Positions 1-8,193 of a stretch of 10,110 nt of DNA are shown in pieces (the first letter of the stretch is position 1; each line of letters opens with the position of its first letter). This DNA is from Phenylobacterium sp. (GTDB lineage: Bacteria > Pseudomonadota > Alphaproteobacteria > Caulobacterales > Caulobacteraceae), in assembly GCA_025350885.1 (NCBI GenBank), contig JANXXA010000285.1:1-10110 (forward strand). The letters run 5' to 3'. Both the position numbers and the translations under genes were made by a program. The notes beneath the pieces were generated by a model. That model was not told the origin of the DNA. It saw nothing but the letters and a program-made list of their open reading frames with translations, and ran no database searches.

Positions 1-244
1 TCAGCGGCTGGGCCAGCAGCTTGGCGGTCGACAGCGCCAGCTCGGTCTTGCCCACCCCTGCGGAGCCTTCGACCAGGATGGGTTTCTGCAGGTGCACGGC
101 CATGTAGAGCGCGGTCGCGATCCGGCGCGAAGCGATGTAGCCGACGCTGCCCAGGCCCTCGACCAGGGCCTCGACAGAGGCGAAGGGGCCGGCCGCCTGG
201 GACGCCGTGGCGGTGCGCGCCGGAGCCGGGGTGGAAATCGTCAA
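1..244 (-). CDS. MoxR-type AAA+ ATPase, N-terminal part (runs off left edge)
   Basis: The 81 visible codons show an AAA+ nucleotide-binding start: a region typical of MoxR/CoxD-like ATPases (GYIASRRIATALYMAV, about residues 35-50) leading into a Walker A loop, EGSAGVGKTE, about residues 59-68, with Lys66 and Thr67 as the phosphate-binding residues. MoxR-family ATPases act as chaperones that insert cofactors or assemble complexes, usually beside a VWA-domain partner. Any partner here would lie left of the window. An in-frame stop at 257-259 limits the 5' end, and the only usual start codon between it and the Walker motif is TTG at 244-242; ATG does not occur until codon 48. The first 20 or so residues are a low-complexity Ala/Thr/Pro stretch. 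The rest of the protein, including Walker B and the sensors, is not visible, so the subfamily (CoxD-like or other MoxR) is uncertain. Confidence 0.85.
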   Translation of the reverse strand, partial: MTISTPAPARTATASQAAGPFASVEALVEGLGSVGYIASRRIATALYMAVHLQKPILVEGSAGVGKTELALSTAKLLAQPL

Positions 245-494
245 AGTCTCGAGCTTTCAAAACGAAGGCGGGAAATCCCCCGCGAAGCGAGGCGCAATGG
301 CCCGATTGTGCCAAGTGGCCGCCGACAGGGCAAACCCCAACCGTCGGTGACCCGGAAATCAGGCTTACACCGTGGTTTACGTGACCTTCACCTGGCGCAG
401 CTAGGGTCTGGCCATGCGTCGGCGTCCCACCTGCCCTGTGATCCCCCCGCTCGCTGCCGTCGCGCGCCGCGACAGCCGTTGAGCGCGTCAACCG
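245..494. other. Divergent intergenic spacer between the MoxR gene and the EAL gene
   Basis: These 250 bases separate two divergently transcribed genes and should hold both promoters. Visible elements are a short inverted repeat GCGGG-N6-CCCGC (268-283) just upstream of the MoxR start, a loose inverted repeat CCGAC/GTCGG (322-326 and 343-347), a TTACGTGA near-palindrome (377-384), a promoter-like block at 381-407, and a 22-codon open frame at 414-482. No RNA gene or longer conserved coding frame was recognised. Confidence 0.7.
381..407 (+). promoter_or_regulatory. Candidate housekeeping promoter for the EAL gene
   Basis: GTGACCT (381-387), a 12-base spacer and GCTAGGGT (400-407) resemble the Caulobacter sigma-73 promoter pattern (TTGACGS, N10-14, GCTANAWC). 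The TGAC core and the GCTA core both match, and the spacing fits. Transcription would start near 413-415, giving a leader of about 80 bases before the ATG at 495. The near-palindrome TTACGTGA (377-384) overlaps the -35 element and could be a regulator site. This is a pattern match by eye only. Confidence 0.3.
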
Positions 495-2819
495 ATGTTC
501 AACCGCCTCCGCACTCGCCTGACCGTCCTCTATGTCGCCCTTTTCGGAGTGACATTGCTGCTGGTCTCGATCTCGGTCTTCGCCGCCATCAATCAGGCCG
601 CCCAGCGTCAGGTGCGCGCCGAGTTGACCGCCAGCGGCACCGTGTTCGACCGCGTCTGGTCGCTGCGCTCGGAGCGGTTGCGCGAGGGCGCGGTGCTGTT
701 GTCGAAGGACTTCGGCTTCCGCGAGGCGGTGGCCACCGGCGATAGTGCGACCATCGTCTCGGCGATGGATAACCTGAAGCAGCGGTTCAGCATCGACCGC
801 GCCTTTATCGTCGCCACTGACGGGCGGCTGATCGGCGCCGACGCCCGGGCTCTGGGTGGCGACGCCAGACGACTGACAGCGGCTTTCGATACGGCTGACG
901 ATCCGTCCGGCGTGGTGTCGCTGGGTGGGGTTCCCTACCAGGTGATGGCCTCGCCGGTGATGTCGCCCGAGCAGATCGGCTGGCTGGTGTTCGCCGTCCG
1001 CCTCGACCGGGCTGAGATGCGCGCCCTGGAGCGGCTTTCCGCGATCCCGCTCAATGCCGCGGTGCTCAATCGCGACGCGTCAGGCTGGCGCCTCGACGGC
1101 AGCAGCGCCAAGCCAGACCACATGCGCCTGAGCGGCTTTATCGACCACGCGCTGGCTGGCAGGCTGGCCACCCCCCAGGGCATTGACGAGCCCGGCGGCC
1201 GGTCGCTGGCCCTGGTCAAGCCCCTGCCCGCACTCAGCGCCGCCTCCCCAGCGGTGCTGGTCCTGCGTTATCCCCTGGCGCTGGCGCTGAAGCCGTATCG
1301 GTTGATGCTGGTGATCGTGGCCTTGGCCGCTCTCGGCGGTCTGGCCGTTGTCGGCTGGGGATCCTGGGCGCTGGCGCGGGGCATCACCCGGCCAATTTCG
1401 GCGCTGGACGATGCGGCCCGGCGTCTGCAGCGTGGCGAGGACGCTCACGTCGATATCGAGACCACCGACGAGATCGGCCGCCTCGCGCAGAGTTTCAACA
1501 CCATGGCCACGGAGATCCGCGACCGCGAGCGGCGGATCACCCATCTGGCTCTGCACGACGGAGAGACCGGGCTGCCCAACCGGCTGGCGCTGGAACGGGG
1601 GGTCGAGGGGCTCAACGAGCCTGCCTCCAGGGAGATCTATGTGGCGGCGCTGGGGCTGCACCGCTTCGACCACCTGCGCGGCGCCATCGGTCATGTCCTG
1701 GCCGCCGAGGCCCTGCGGACGATCGGTGATCGGCTGTCCGGCCTGGCGCCGAACTCCGGCGTCTCGCGCATCGCCAGCGACGTGCTGGGATTCGCCCTTG
1801 TGGCCGAGGGTCCGCAGGCCGCGGCGGACAAGGCGGCGCGGCTGATGGCCGACCTGGAGCATCCGGTGCAGGTGGGTGGAGATGTGATCGATGTCAGCCT
1901 CCACCTGGGCCTGGCGCCGGTGGTTCGTAGCGTTGGTCCGGGCGCGGCCATCGAGCAGGCCAACATCGCGCTCAGCCAGGCCCGCGAGTCCCGGCGCAAG
2001 GTGGCCTTCTTCGACGCGGAAGCCTATGGGGACCCGGCCTCGAACCTGTCTTTGATGAGCGGCATGCTGGGGGCCATCGCCGACGGCGGTCTGGAACTGT
2101 TCTATCAGCCGAAATTCGATATGCGCCAACGCGCCGTAACCGGGGTCGAGGCGCTGTCGCGGTGGCGCCATCCGGTCCGTGGTCTGCTGCCTCCCAACCT
2201 GTTCATCCCCATGGCCGAGGAGACCGGACATATCCGGACCTTGACGGAATGGGCGCTGCAACGCGCCATCGCCGACCAGGCGCGCCTGGCCGATGCCGGC
2301 TACCCCGTGGAAATGGCCGTCAACATCTCCGGCCGGACGCTGGGCGAGCCCGACTTCGCCGACTTCGCGGTGGCCGAGGCCAGGCAGGCGCGCGGGCGGC
2401 TGATCTTCGAGATCACCGAGACGGCCGTGATCGAGAACCCCGAGGTGGCGCTGGCCATGTTGGACCGCTTCGCCGAGGCGGGCATCGCCATATCCATCGA
2501 CGACTTCGGCGCCGGACTCTCCTCCCTGGCCTATCTGAAGCGTATTCGCGGCCAGGAACTGAAGATCGACATGTCCATCGTCCAGGGCGTCACCGAGAGC
2601 CAGCGCGACGCCCTGATCGTGCGCTCGACCATCGACCTGGCCCACAGCCTGGGCTTCAAGGTCACCGCCGAGGGTGTGGAAACCGACGCCTGCTTCGCCA
2701 TCCTCGCCGCCATGGGCTGCGACCAGGCGCAGGGTTACCTGATCGCCAAACCTCTGCCGCTTGAGGGCCTGATCGCGTTCCTGGGCGAGGATGGGGCAGA
2801 GGCGCGGGCCTACGGCTGA
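495..2819 (+). CDS. Membrane-bound dCache-HAMP-degenerate GGDEF-EAL c-di-GMP phosphodiesterase
   Basis: This 774-residue inner-membrane protein has a first membrane helix (about 9-32), a periplasmic sensor region (about 33-268, resembling the dCache_3 type), a second helix (about 270-293), a HAMP linker (about 294-345), a GGDEF-like domain (about 350-505) and an EAL domain (about 525-765). The GGDEF signature is replaced by ASDVL (427-431), so cyclase activity is not expected. The EAL site looks complete: Glu552 in EAL, Asn610 in VNIS, Glu639 in FEITET, Asp669-Asp670 in IDDFGAG, Lys690 in LKID and Glu726 in AEGVET. It should therefore hydrolyse c-di-GMP to pGpG, gated by a periplasmic signal. 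The inactive GGDEF domain may bind GTP or act as a scaffold. The ATG at 495 is chosen because the first helix follows at once; its ribosome site is weak. The gene converges on the cupredoxin gene with a 15-base gap. The sensor ligand is unknown. Confidence 0.93.
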   Translation: MFNRLRTRLTVLYVALFGVTLLLVSISVFAAINQAAQRQVRAELTASGTVFDRVWSLRSERLREGAVLLSKDFGFREAVATGDSATIVSAMDNLKQRFSIDRAFIVATDGRLIGADARALGGDARRLTAAFDTADDPSGVVSLGGVPYQVMASPVMSPEQIGWLVFAVRLDRAEMRALERLSAIPLNAAVLNRDASGWRLDGSSAKPDHMRLSGFIDHALAGRLATPQGIDEPGGRSLALVKPLPALSAASPAVLVLRYPLALALKPYRLMLVIVALAALGGLAVVGWGSWALARGITRPISALDDAARRLQRGEDAHVDIETTDEIGRLAQSFNTMATEIRDRERRITHLALHDGETGLPNRLALERGVEGLNEPASREIYVAALGLHRFDHLRGAIGHVLAAEALRTIGDRLSGLAPNSGVSRIASDVLGFALVAEGPQAAADKAARLMADLEHPVQVGGDVIDVSLHLGLAPVVRSVGPGAAIEQANIALSQARESRRKVAFFDAEAYGDPASNLSLMSGMLGAIADGGLELFYQPKFDMRQRAVTGVEALSRWRHPVRGLLPPNLFIPMAEETGHIRTLTEWALQRAIADQARLADAGYPVEMAVNISGRTLGEPDFADFAVAEARQARGRLIFEITETAVIENPEVALAMLDRFAEAGIAISIDDFGAGLSSLAYLKRIRGQELKIDMSIVQGVTESQRDALIVRSTIDLAHSLGFKVTAEGVETDACFAILAAMGCDQAQGYLIAKPLPLEGLIAFLGEDGAEARAYG

Positions 2820-2834
2820 AGCCGCGCGGACGGA

Positions 2835-3473
2835 TCAGTGCTTGTGCCGCGCCGCGGGGGGCCGCAGGTCCAGCACCACGATCTTGGCCGTCGTCGCCGC
2901 GAGGCTCACCGGTTGGCTCACAGGCGCCTTGGCCTTCATGTCGGGATGCCAGACCGTGACCTGAGCGCCCCCGGTCGGCAGGCCGTGGATCACCGCTTCG
3001 CCGGCCGCGTTGGTCTTGGCGGCGAACGGGCTGTCGGCCACGTAGATGAAGCCGATCATGCTGTCGTGGATGTTGCAGCCCAGCGCCACGATCCCCGGCT
3101 TGTCGAAGGTCACCGTGCGTTCGTCCTGCTGGCCATAGAGCTTCAGCTCGAACTTCTTGATCGCCGAGAAGGAATAGACGTGGTGGCGCACCTTGTCCCT
3201 GTTCGGAAAGGCCACGGTCGAACCCAGCGGCACGATCAGGACGTAGGGATTGAAGGCGATGTTCTGCTGCGCCATCGTCAGCGGCCAGCTGTAGCGCACG
3301 GCGGCCATCGGGCCAGAGCCGCCCGCTGGACGGACCACCACCACGGCATCGGCAAGCGCGACGCCATCATCGCCGCGAACGGTGACGCTGAGGTCCGCGG
3401 CGGTCGCCGGGCGGGCCAACGGCAGGACAGCTGCCAGCAGGAGCGCCGCAGCGCGGTTTGGAGCAGGGCGCAT
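2835..3473 (-). CDS. Exported cupredoxin-like (methylamine utilization protein-like) copper protein
   Basis: The protein has 212 residues. It begins with a signal peptide (Arg2 and Arg7, then an Ala/Leu core, cleavage likely near ATA-AD, residues 24-26). A short beta-sandwich-like repeat follows, then a cupredoxin region from about 75 to 145. Putative type-1 copper ligands are His97 or His98 in RHHVYS, Cys133 and His136 in GCNIHDSM, and Met139, in the order and spacing of plastocyanin/pseudoazurin-type sites. The sequence resembles the family annotated as methylamine utilization protein, but no methylamine dehydrogenase genes are nearby, so that label should not be read as function. It is probably a periplasmic electron carrier or copper/redox sensor. 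The frame stays open to an ATG at 3527, but the start at 3473 is preferred because it places a clean signal peptide at the N-terminus and has AGG eight bases upstream. The gene is divergent from the DUF3034-globin pair. Confidence 0.85.
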   Translation of the reverse strand: MRPAPNRAAALLLAAVLPLARPATAADLSVTVRGDDGVALADAVVVVRPAGGSGPMAAVRYSWPLTMAQQNIAFNPYVLIVPLGSTVAFPNRDKVRHHVYSFSAIKKFELKLYGQQDERTVTFDKPGIVALGCNIHDSMIGFIYVADSPFAAKTNAAGEAVIHGLPTGGAQVTVWHPDMKAKAPVSQPVSLAATTAKIVVLDLRPPAARHKH

Positions 3474-3559
3474 GTCTAGGCCTAACGTGTCAGGCTGAAC
3501 GCGATGTAAATAATTTTCCCTCAGCATCGCTGCGACGCGGATCGTGGAGGCGATGGGAA
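3474..3559. promoter_or_regulatory. Divergent promoter region between the cupredoxin and DUF3034 genes
   Basis: This 86-base spacer separates two divergent genes and contains a clear AT-rich patch (TGTAAATAATTTT, 3506-3518), rare in this GC-rich window. The patch is flanked by an inverted repeat GCGATG (3501-3506) and CATCGC (3525-3530) with an 18-base spacer. An 8-base palindrome TAGGCCTA (3477-3484) lies next to the cupredoxin start. No FNR/NnrR-type TTGAT-N4-ATCAA site was found. Exact -10 and -35 elements cannot be assigned with confidence. Confidence 0.45.
3546..3550 (+). promoter_or_regulatory. Ribosome binding site setting the DUF3034 start
   Basis: GGAGG lies nine bases upstream of the ATG at 3560. 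A second ATG at 3553 is out of frame and only two bases from the Shine-Dalgarno sequence. Longer in-frame starts would put extra residues ahead of the signal peptide, so 3560 is the favoured start. Confidence 0.65.
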
Positions 3560-4432
3560 ATGGGCGAGCTTCGGCTGGCGCTGATCGGTGCGGCTCTTCT
3601 GCTGAGCGCGCACGCCGCTCAGGCCAAAGACCTGCGGCCTGGCGGCAAGCTGTTGCTCACCGGCGGGGTCAGCAGCATCGAGGGCTCGGGCGGGGGCGGG
3701 ATCGCCAGCTGGGCGCTGATCACCGGCTATGCGACGCGTGACGGGATCGGCGGCAATCTGCACGCCACCCGGCTGGCCCTGCCCGACTACCAGTTCACCA
3801 CCTATGGGGCGGCGGTCGGGGTCTACGACCGCGTCGAACTCTCCTATGCCCGGCAGGAATTCGACACCCAGGGGACCGGCGCCAAGCTCGGCCTGGGCTC
3901 CGGCTTCACCTTCCACCAGGACGTCGTGGGCGCGAAGCTGCGGGTGCTGGGCGATGCGGTCTATGACCAGGACAGCTGGATCCCGCAGGTCGCGGTGGGC
4001 TTACAGGTCAAGAAGGCTGATCGCGGCGCGGTGATCGGCCTGCTGGGCGGCAAGCACGATCAGGGCGTCGACTGGTACGTGGCGGCCAGCAAGGTGCTGC
4101 TCAACCAAAGCCTGGTGCTGAACGGGACGGTGCGGGCCACCAAGGCCAACCAGACCGGCCTCCTGGGCTTTGGCGGTCCGAGGCACGACAGCTATCAGCC
4201 CCAGTTCGAAGGCTCCGCCGCGCTGCTGCTCAGCCGGCGCCTGGCCATCGGCGTGGAATACCGCACCAAGCCCGACAACCTGGGTCTGAAGGAAGACGAC
4301 TGGATGGATGTCTTCGCCGCCTTCGCGGTCAACAAGACCGTCTCGATCACCGCGGCCTATGCCGACCTTGGAACGATCGCCACCTTCGGCGGCCAGCGCG
4401 GCCTCTATCTCTCCCTGCAGGCGGGGTTCTAG
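3560..4432 (+). CDS. DUF3034 family outer-membrane beta-barrel protein
   Basis: The protein has 290 residues. A signal peptide (about 1-22, ending AHAAQA before KDLRPGGK) is followed by alternating short strands rich in Gly and aromatic residues. The chain ends in Phe290 after GLYLSLQAG, the C-terminal aromatic signature used for outer-membrane barrel assembly. The Gly-rich stretch at 42-48, the repeated strand-turn pattern, and motifs such as GYATRDGIGGN and LSYARQEFDT match my recollection of DUF3034 proteins, whose function is not established. It may act as a porin or envelope channel. The globin gene starts one base after its stop codon, so the two are almost certainly co-transcribed and translationally coupled. 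The divergent cupredoxin and the nearby phosphodiesterase suggest a shared envelope or redox process. Confidence 0.83.
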   Translation: MGELRLALIGAALLLSAHAAQAKDLRPGGKLLLTGGVSSIEGSGGGGIASWALITGYATRDGIGGNLHATRLALPDYQFTTYGAAVGVYDRVELSYARQEFDTQGTGAKLGLGSGFTFHQDVVGAKLRVLGDAVYDQDSWIPQVAVGLQVKKADRGAVIGLLGGKHDQGVDWYVAASKVLLNQSLVLNGTVRATKANQTGLLGFGGPRHDSYQPQFEGSAALLLSRRLAIGVEYRTKPDNLGLKEDDWMDVFAAFAVNKTVSITAAYADLGTIATFGGQRGLYLSLQAGF

Positions 4433-4433
4433 G

Positions 4434-4934
4434 ATGATCCAGGCGCTGATCTTCGCCGCCGCGCTTTCAACGGCGCCGGCCTTCGTGATCGAGCACCCCT
4501 CCGCGACCCATCCGGGCGAGGAGGCGGTGGCCGCCTATGCGCAAGGTCCCGCCAACGCCGGCGCCGGACCTTTCCAAGGCGATGCGATGTGGACGGCGTT
4601 TCACCGACAGGCCGGCGTCGGCCGGGTGGTGGACGAACTGGTGGACCTCAGCCTCGCCGACCCGAAGATCTCCGACATCTTCACCAGCCACGACATGGAG
4701 CGCCTGCGCCGCACGCTGAAGGAGCAGTTCTGCTATCTGCTGAACGGCGGCTGCGACTATTCCGGCCGCGACATGAAGGCGGCGCACAAGGACCTGGGCC
4801 TGCAGACCACCGACTTCAACCTGCTGGTCGAGCACCTGCAGACGGCGATGGATCACGAAAAGATCGGCTTCCGCGCCCAGAACCGTTTCCTCGCCCGACT
4901 GGCTCCGATGCAGCGGATGACGGTGGAGCGTTAG
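4434..4934 (+). CDS. Group 1-type truncated hemoglobin with a possible export signal
   Basis: The protein has 166 residues. The globin part (about 49-160) shows the truncated 2-on-2 globin pattern: a B-helix region VVDELVDLSLADPKISDIF with the conserved CD1 Phe83, a middle segment LKEQFCYLLNGGCDYSGRDM, and the proximal heme ligand His118 in MKAAHKDLGL. The bacterial family binds O2 or NO and often serves in NO detoxification or gas sensing. Unusually, the first 48 residues include a short hydrophobic stretch (LIFAAALSTAPAF, 5-17) that looks like a signal peptide, although no Lys or Arg precedes it, so export is uncertain. Cys100 and Cys107 could form a disulfide in the periplasm. The ATG at 4434 is chosen because it follows the DUF3034 stop by one base and GGGG lies seven bases upstream. 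The gene converges on the aldehyde dehydrogenase with only three bases between stop codons. Confidence 0.85.
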   Translation: MIQALIFAAALSTAPAFVIEHPSATHPGEEAVAAYAQGPANAGAGPFQGDAMWTAFHRQAGVGRVVDELVDLSLADPKISDIFTSHDMERLRRTLKEQFCYLLNGGCDYSGRDMKAAHKDLGLQTTDFNLLVEHLQTAMDHEKIGFRAQNRFLARLAPMQRMTVER

Positions 4935-4937
4935 ACG

Positions 4938-6485
<1,548 letters not shown>

Positions 6486-6495
6486 GGTGTCGTCT

Positions 6496-7602
6496 CTATT
6501 CGGCGGCGAGGCTTGGGGGGGCGGCGCGATGCGCGTGATCTTCCGGAGCGTAGAAGCGGCCGAAACGGTTGCCCAGGAAATCGGCGAGCGGGATGTCTTC
6601 CTGACGGATGAAGCCCGACTGCGGCAGCTGGCCGTCGGCCAGCATGTCCAGCACCGCGCAGATCGCGCCGGCGGTGGTGATCTGGATGGCGCTCTTCAGC
6701 TCGCCGCCGATGACCTGCGCATAGACCTTGTTGACATAGGTCTCCTGCATCAGCTTGCCGTTCTTCAGTCCACTGACGGTCACGAAGACGATGACCACGT
6801 CCTGCAGGGTGGCCGGAACCGCGTTCTCCAGGATGTCCTTCAGCAGTGGGCGCCGGTTGCGCAGGTTCAGGTCGTTCAGCAGCGCCTTCATGATCGCCGC
6901 ATGGCCGGGATAGCGGATGGTGCGATAGTTGAGGTTACGCACCTTGCCGGCCAGGGTCTGGCACAGGGTGCCCAGGCCGCCGGAGGTGTTGAACGCCTCA
7001 TAGGTCACCCCGTCCAGGGCGAACTCCTCGCATTCCTCCAGCGCCGGAACTTCGCGCAGGGTGCCGCCGACGATGGCCTCGCAGGGCTCGCAGTATTCGT
7101 TGATCACCCCGTCCGTCGACCAGGTCAGGTTATAGTTCAGCGCGTTGGACGGATAGCGCGGGAGGGCGCCGACGCGCAGGCGCACGTCGTGCAGCGTGTC
7201 GAAATGCTTGCACAGGTCCCAGGCGGCGATGGTGATGAAGCCCGGCGCCAAACCGCACTGCGGGATGAACGCGGTGGGCGCGCCCTCGGCCAGATCGCGC
7301 ACCACCCGGCTCGCGGCGACGTCCTCGGTCAGGTCCAGATAGTGGGCTCCGGCCTGTTTCGCCGCCCGGGCGACAATCGTGGTCAGCTGATAGGGCGCTG
7401 CGTTGACCACCGCGAAACAGCCGTCCACCGCTTGGGCGAGCGCGGCCGGGTCGTCGATCGCCATACTGATCGTTGTCGCGCCGCCGATCTCCGCCAGCGC
7501 CTTGGCGCTCTGGTCGATGACCACCACCTCATAGGCGCCGGCCAGCAGGCCCGCGATGGTCGAGCCGATCTTGCCCGCGCCGACGATAGCGACTTTCAAC
7601 AT
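6496..7602 (-). CDS. L-lysine 6-dehydrogenase (saccharopine dehydrogenase-like family)
   Basis: The protein has 368 residues. It starts with a Rossmann motif, GAGKIGSTIA (8-17), and an acidic residue ending the second strand (Asp30 in VVVID), which favours NAD over NADP. Family motifs include VVNAAPYQ (65-72), YLDLTED (88-94), CGLAPGF (116-122) and IRYPGHA (229-235), all typical of saccharopine dehydrogenase-like proteins of the deaminating lysine 6-dehydrogenase type. The reaction removes the epsilon amino group of lysine to give aminoadipate semialdehyde/piperideine-6-carboxylate. The adjacent ALDH7 gene and divergent Lrp-type regulator strongly support this substrate. The start is well fixed by AGGAGG seven bases upstream. 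A saccharopine reductase role is less likely because no lysine-ketoglutarate reductase partner is visible and the next enzyme uses the semialdehyde directly. Confidence 0.87.
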   Translation of the reverse strand: MLKVAIVGAGKIGSTIAGLLAGAYEVVVIDQSAKALAEIGGATTISMAIDDPAALAQAVDGCFAVVNAAPYQLTTIVARAAKQAGAHYLDLTEDVAASRVVRDLAEGAPTAFIPQCGLAPGFITIAAWDLCKHFDTLHDVRLRVGALPRYPSNALNYNLTWSTDGVINEYCEPCEAIVGGTLREVPALEECEEFALDGVTYEAFNTSGGLGTLCQTLAGKVRNLNYRTIRYPGHAAIMKALLNDLNLRNRRPLLKDILENAVPATLQDVVIVFVTVSGLKNGKLMQETYVNKVYAQVIGGELKSAIQITTAGAICAVLDMLADGQLPQSGFIRQEDIPLADFLGNRFGRFYAPEDHAHRAAPPSLAAE

Positions 7603-7609
7603 GCGGAAT

Positions 7610-7615
7610 CCTCCT
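7610..7615 (-). promoter_or_regulatory. Strong ribosome binding site of the lysine dehydrogenase gene
   Basis: On the minus strand AGGAGG lies seven bases before the ATG at 7602. It is the strongest Shine-Dalgarno match seen in the window and fixes the start of the lysine catabolic operon. Confidence 0.8.
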
Positions 7616-7670
7616 GACGTCCGGTGCGAGACTGCAGCGCTGACAAACCAGATTCAATTTGCAGATCGGC

Positions 7671-7678
7671 GATATAGA
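7671..7678 (-). promoter_or_regulatory. Candidate -10 element of the lysine dehydrogenase operon
   Basis: On the minus strand TCTATATC matches seven of eight positions of the Caulobacter-type -10 pattern GCTANAWC. Transcription would start near 7664 and leave a leader of about 60 bases. No good -35 match lies at the expected distance, which would fit an activated promoter. The same bases read TATAGA on the plus strand and could also serve the divergent regulator gene. Confidence 0.3.
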
Positions 7679-7686
7679 AGCCTAAT

Positions 7687-7702
7687 TCAGACATATTGCT
7701 GA
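7687..7702. promoter_or_regulatory. Candidate Lrp/AsnC-type operator in the divergent spacer
   Basis: TCAGACATATTGCTGA is an imperfect palindrome with 12 of 16 positions symmetrical: TCAG and CTGA ends around a central ATAT. It resembles the Lrp-family consensus (YAGHAWATTWTDCTR), with CAG and CTG ends and an AT centre, though one base shorter. It lies just upstream of the regulator start and about where the -35 region of the lysine operon would be. Binding by the neighbouring Lrp-type regulator is inferred. Confidence 0.4.
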
Positions 7703-7722
7703 TCCAGATGGGCGAAACGACG

Positions 7723-8148
7723 ATGGATGACCTCGACCAGCATCTTCTCGCCCGGCTGCGCGACAACGCCCGCGCCCCGGTGGCCGAACTGGCCCGAGCC
7801 CTGGGCCTATCGCGCACGACGATCCAGAGCCGGCTGGCCCGCCTGGAGCGAACGGGCGTGATCGCCGGCTATGCCGTGCGGCTGTCCCAGGCCCGCGAGG
7901 CCGCGCTGATCCATGCCTTCGTCATGCTGACGGTTGAGCCGAAGCAGGCGTCCGCCGTCACCGCGGCGCTCAAACGCCTCTCCGGCGTGCGCAGGCTACA
8001 GTCGGTGAGCGGACCCTTCGACATGATCGCCACGGTCGAGGCGGCCAATGTCAGCGAGATGGACGGTCTGATCGACGAAATCGGAGCGCTGAAGGGTGTG
8101 GAACGGACCAACTCCTCCCTGGTGCTGGCCACCAAGTTCGATCGTTAG
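7723..8148 (+). CDS. Lrp/AsnC family transcriptional regulator, probably of lysine catabolism
   Basis: From the ATG at 7723 the protein has 141 residues, the usual Lrp/AsnC size. The N-terminus opens with the typical MDDLDQHLLARLRDNAR helix, then a winged helix-turn-helix (about 19-42, VAELARALGLSRTTIQSRL). A linker (VIAGYAVRL, 46-54) leads to an effector-binding RAM domain (about 63-135) including SGPFDMIATVEA. Such regulators form dimers to octamers and respond to amino acids. Divergence from the lysine dehydrogenase operon suggests that lysine or a catabolic product is the effector and that the gene is autoregulated. An in-frame ATG at 7708 and a TTG at 7696 are alternative starts; none has a strong ribosome site, and 7723 matches the family N-terminus best. 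Confidence 0.88.
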   Translation: MDDLDQHLLARLRDNARAPVAELARALGLSRTTIQSRLARLERTGVIAGYAVRLSQAREAALIHAFVMLTVEPKQASAVTAALKRLSGVRRLQSVSGPFDMIATVEAANVSEMDGLIDEIGALKGVERTNSSLVLATKFDR

Positions 8149-8193
8149 GGGCGGCCGTGGCCCGCGATTGCACGATGCCCGGTCCCCGGCTGC

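Noticed and set aside
1080..2645. A 521-codon open frame on the minus strand inside the EAL gene.
   Set aside because: It is antisense to a protein with clear conserved EAL motifs, has a Gly/Gln/Arg/Asp-rich composition without domain signatures, and is a GC-rich shadow.
2835..3473. Reading the cupredoxin as evidence for methylamine metabolism.
   Set aside because: The resemblance is to a family carrying that name, but no methylamine dehydrogenase or maturation genes are in the window.
3474..3527. N-terminal extension of the cupredoxin by 18 residues to an ATG at 3527.
   Set aside because: The extension would precede a good signal peptide, lacks a ribosome site and covers the AT-rich promoter-like region.
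8149..8193. Convergent spacer after the Lrp-type gene, checked for a terminator.
   Set aside because: Only very short GGCC/CCGG repeats and no T tract are visible.
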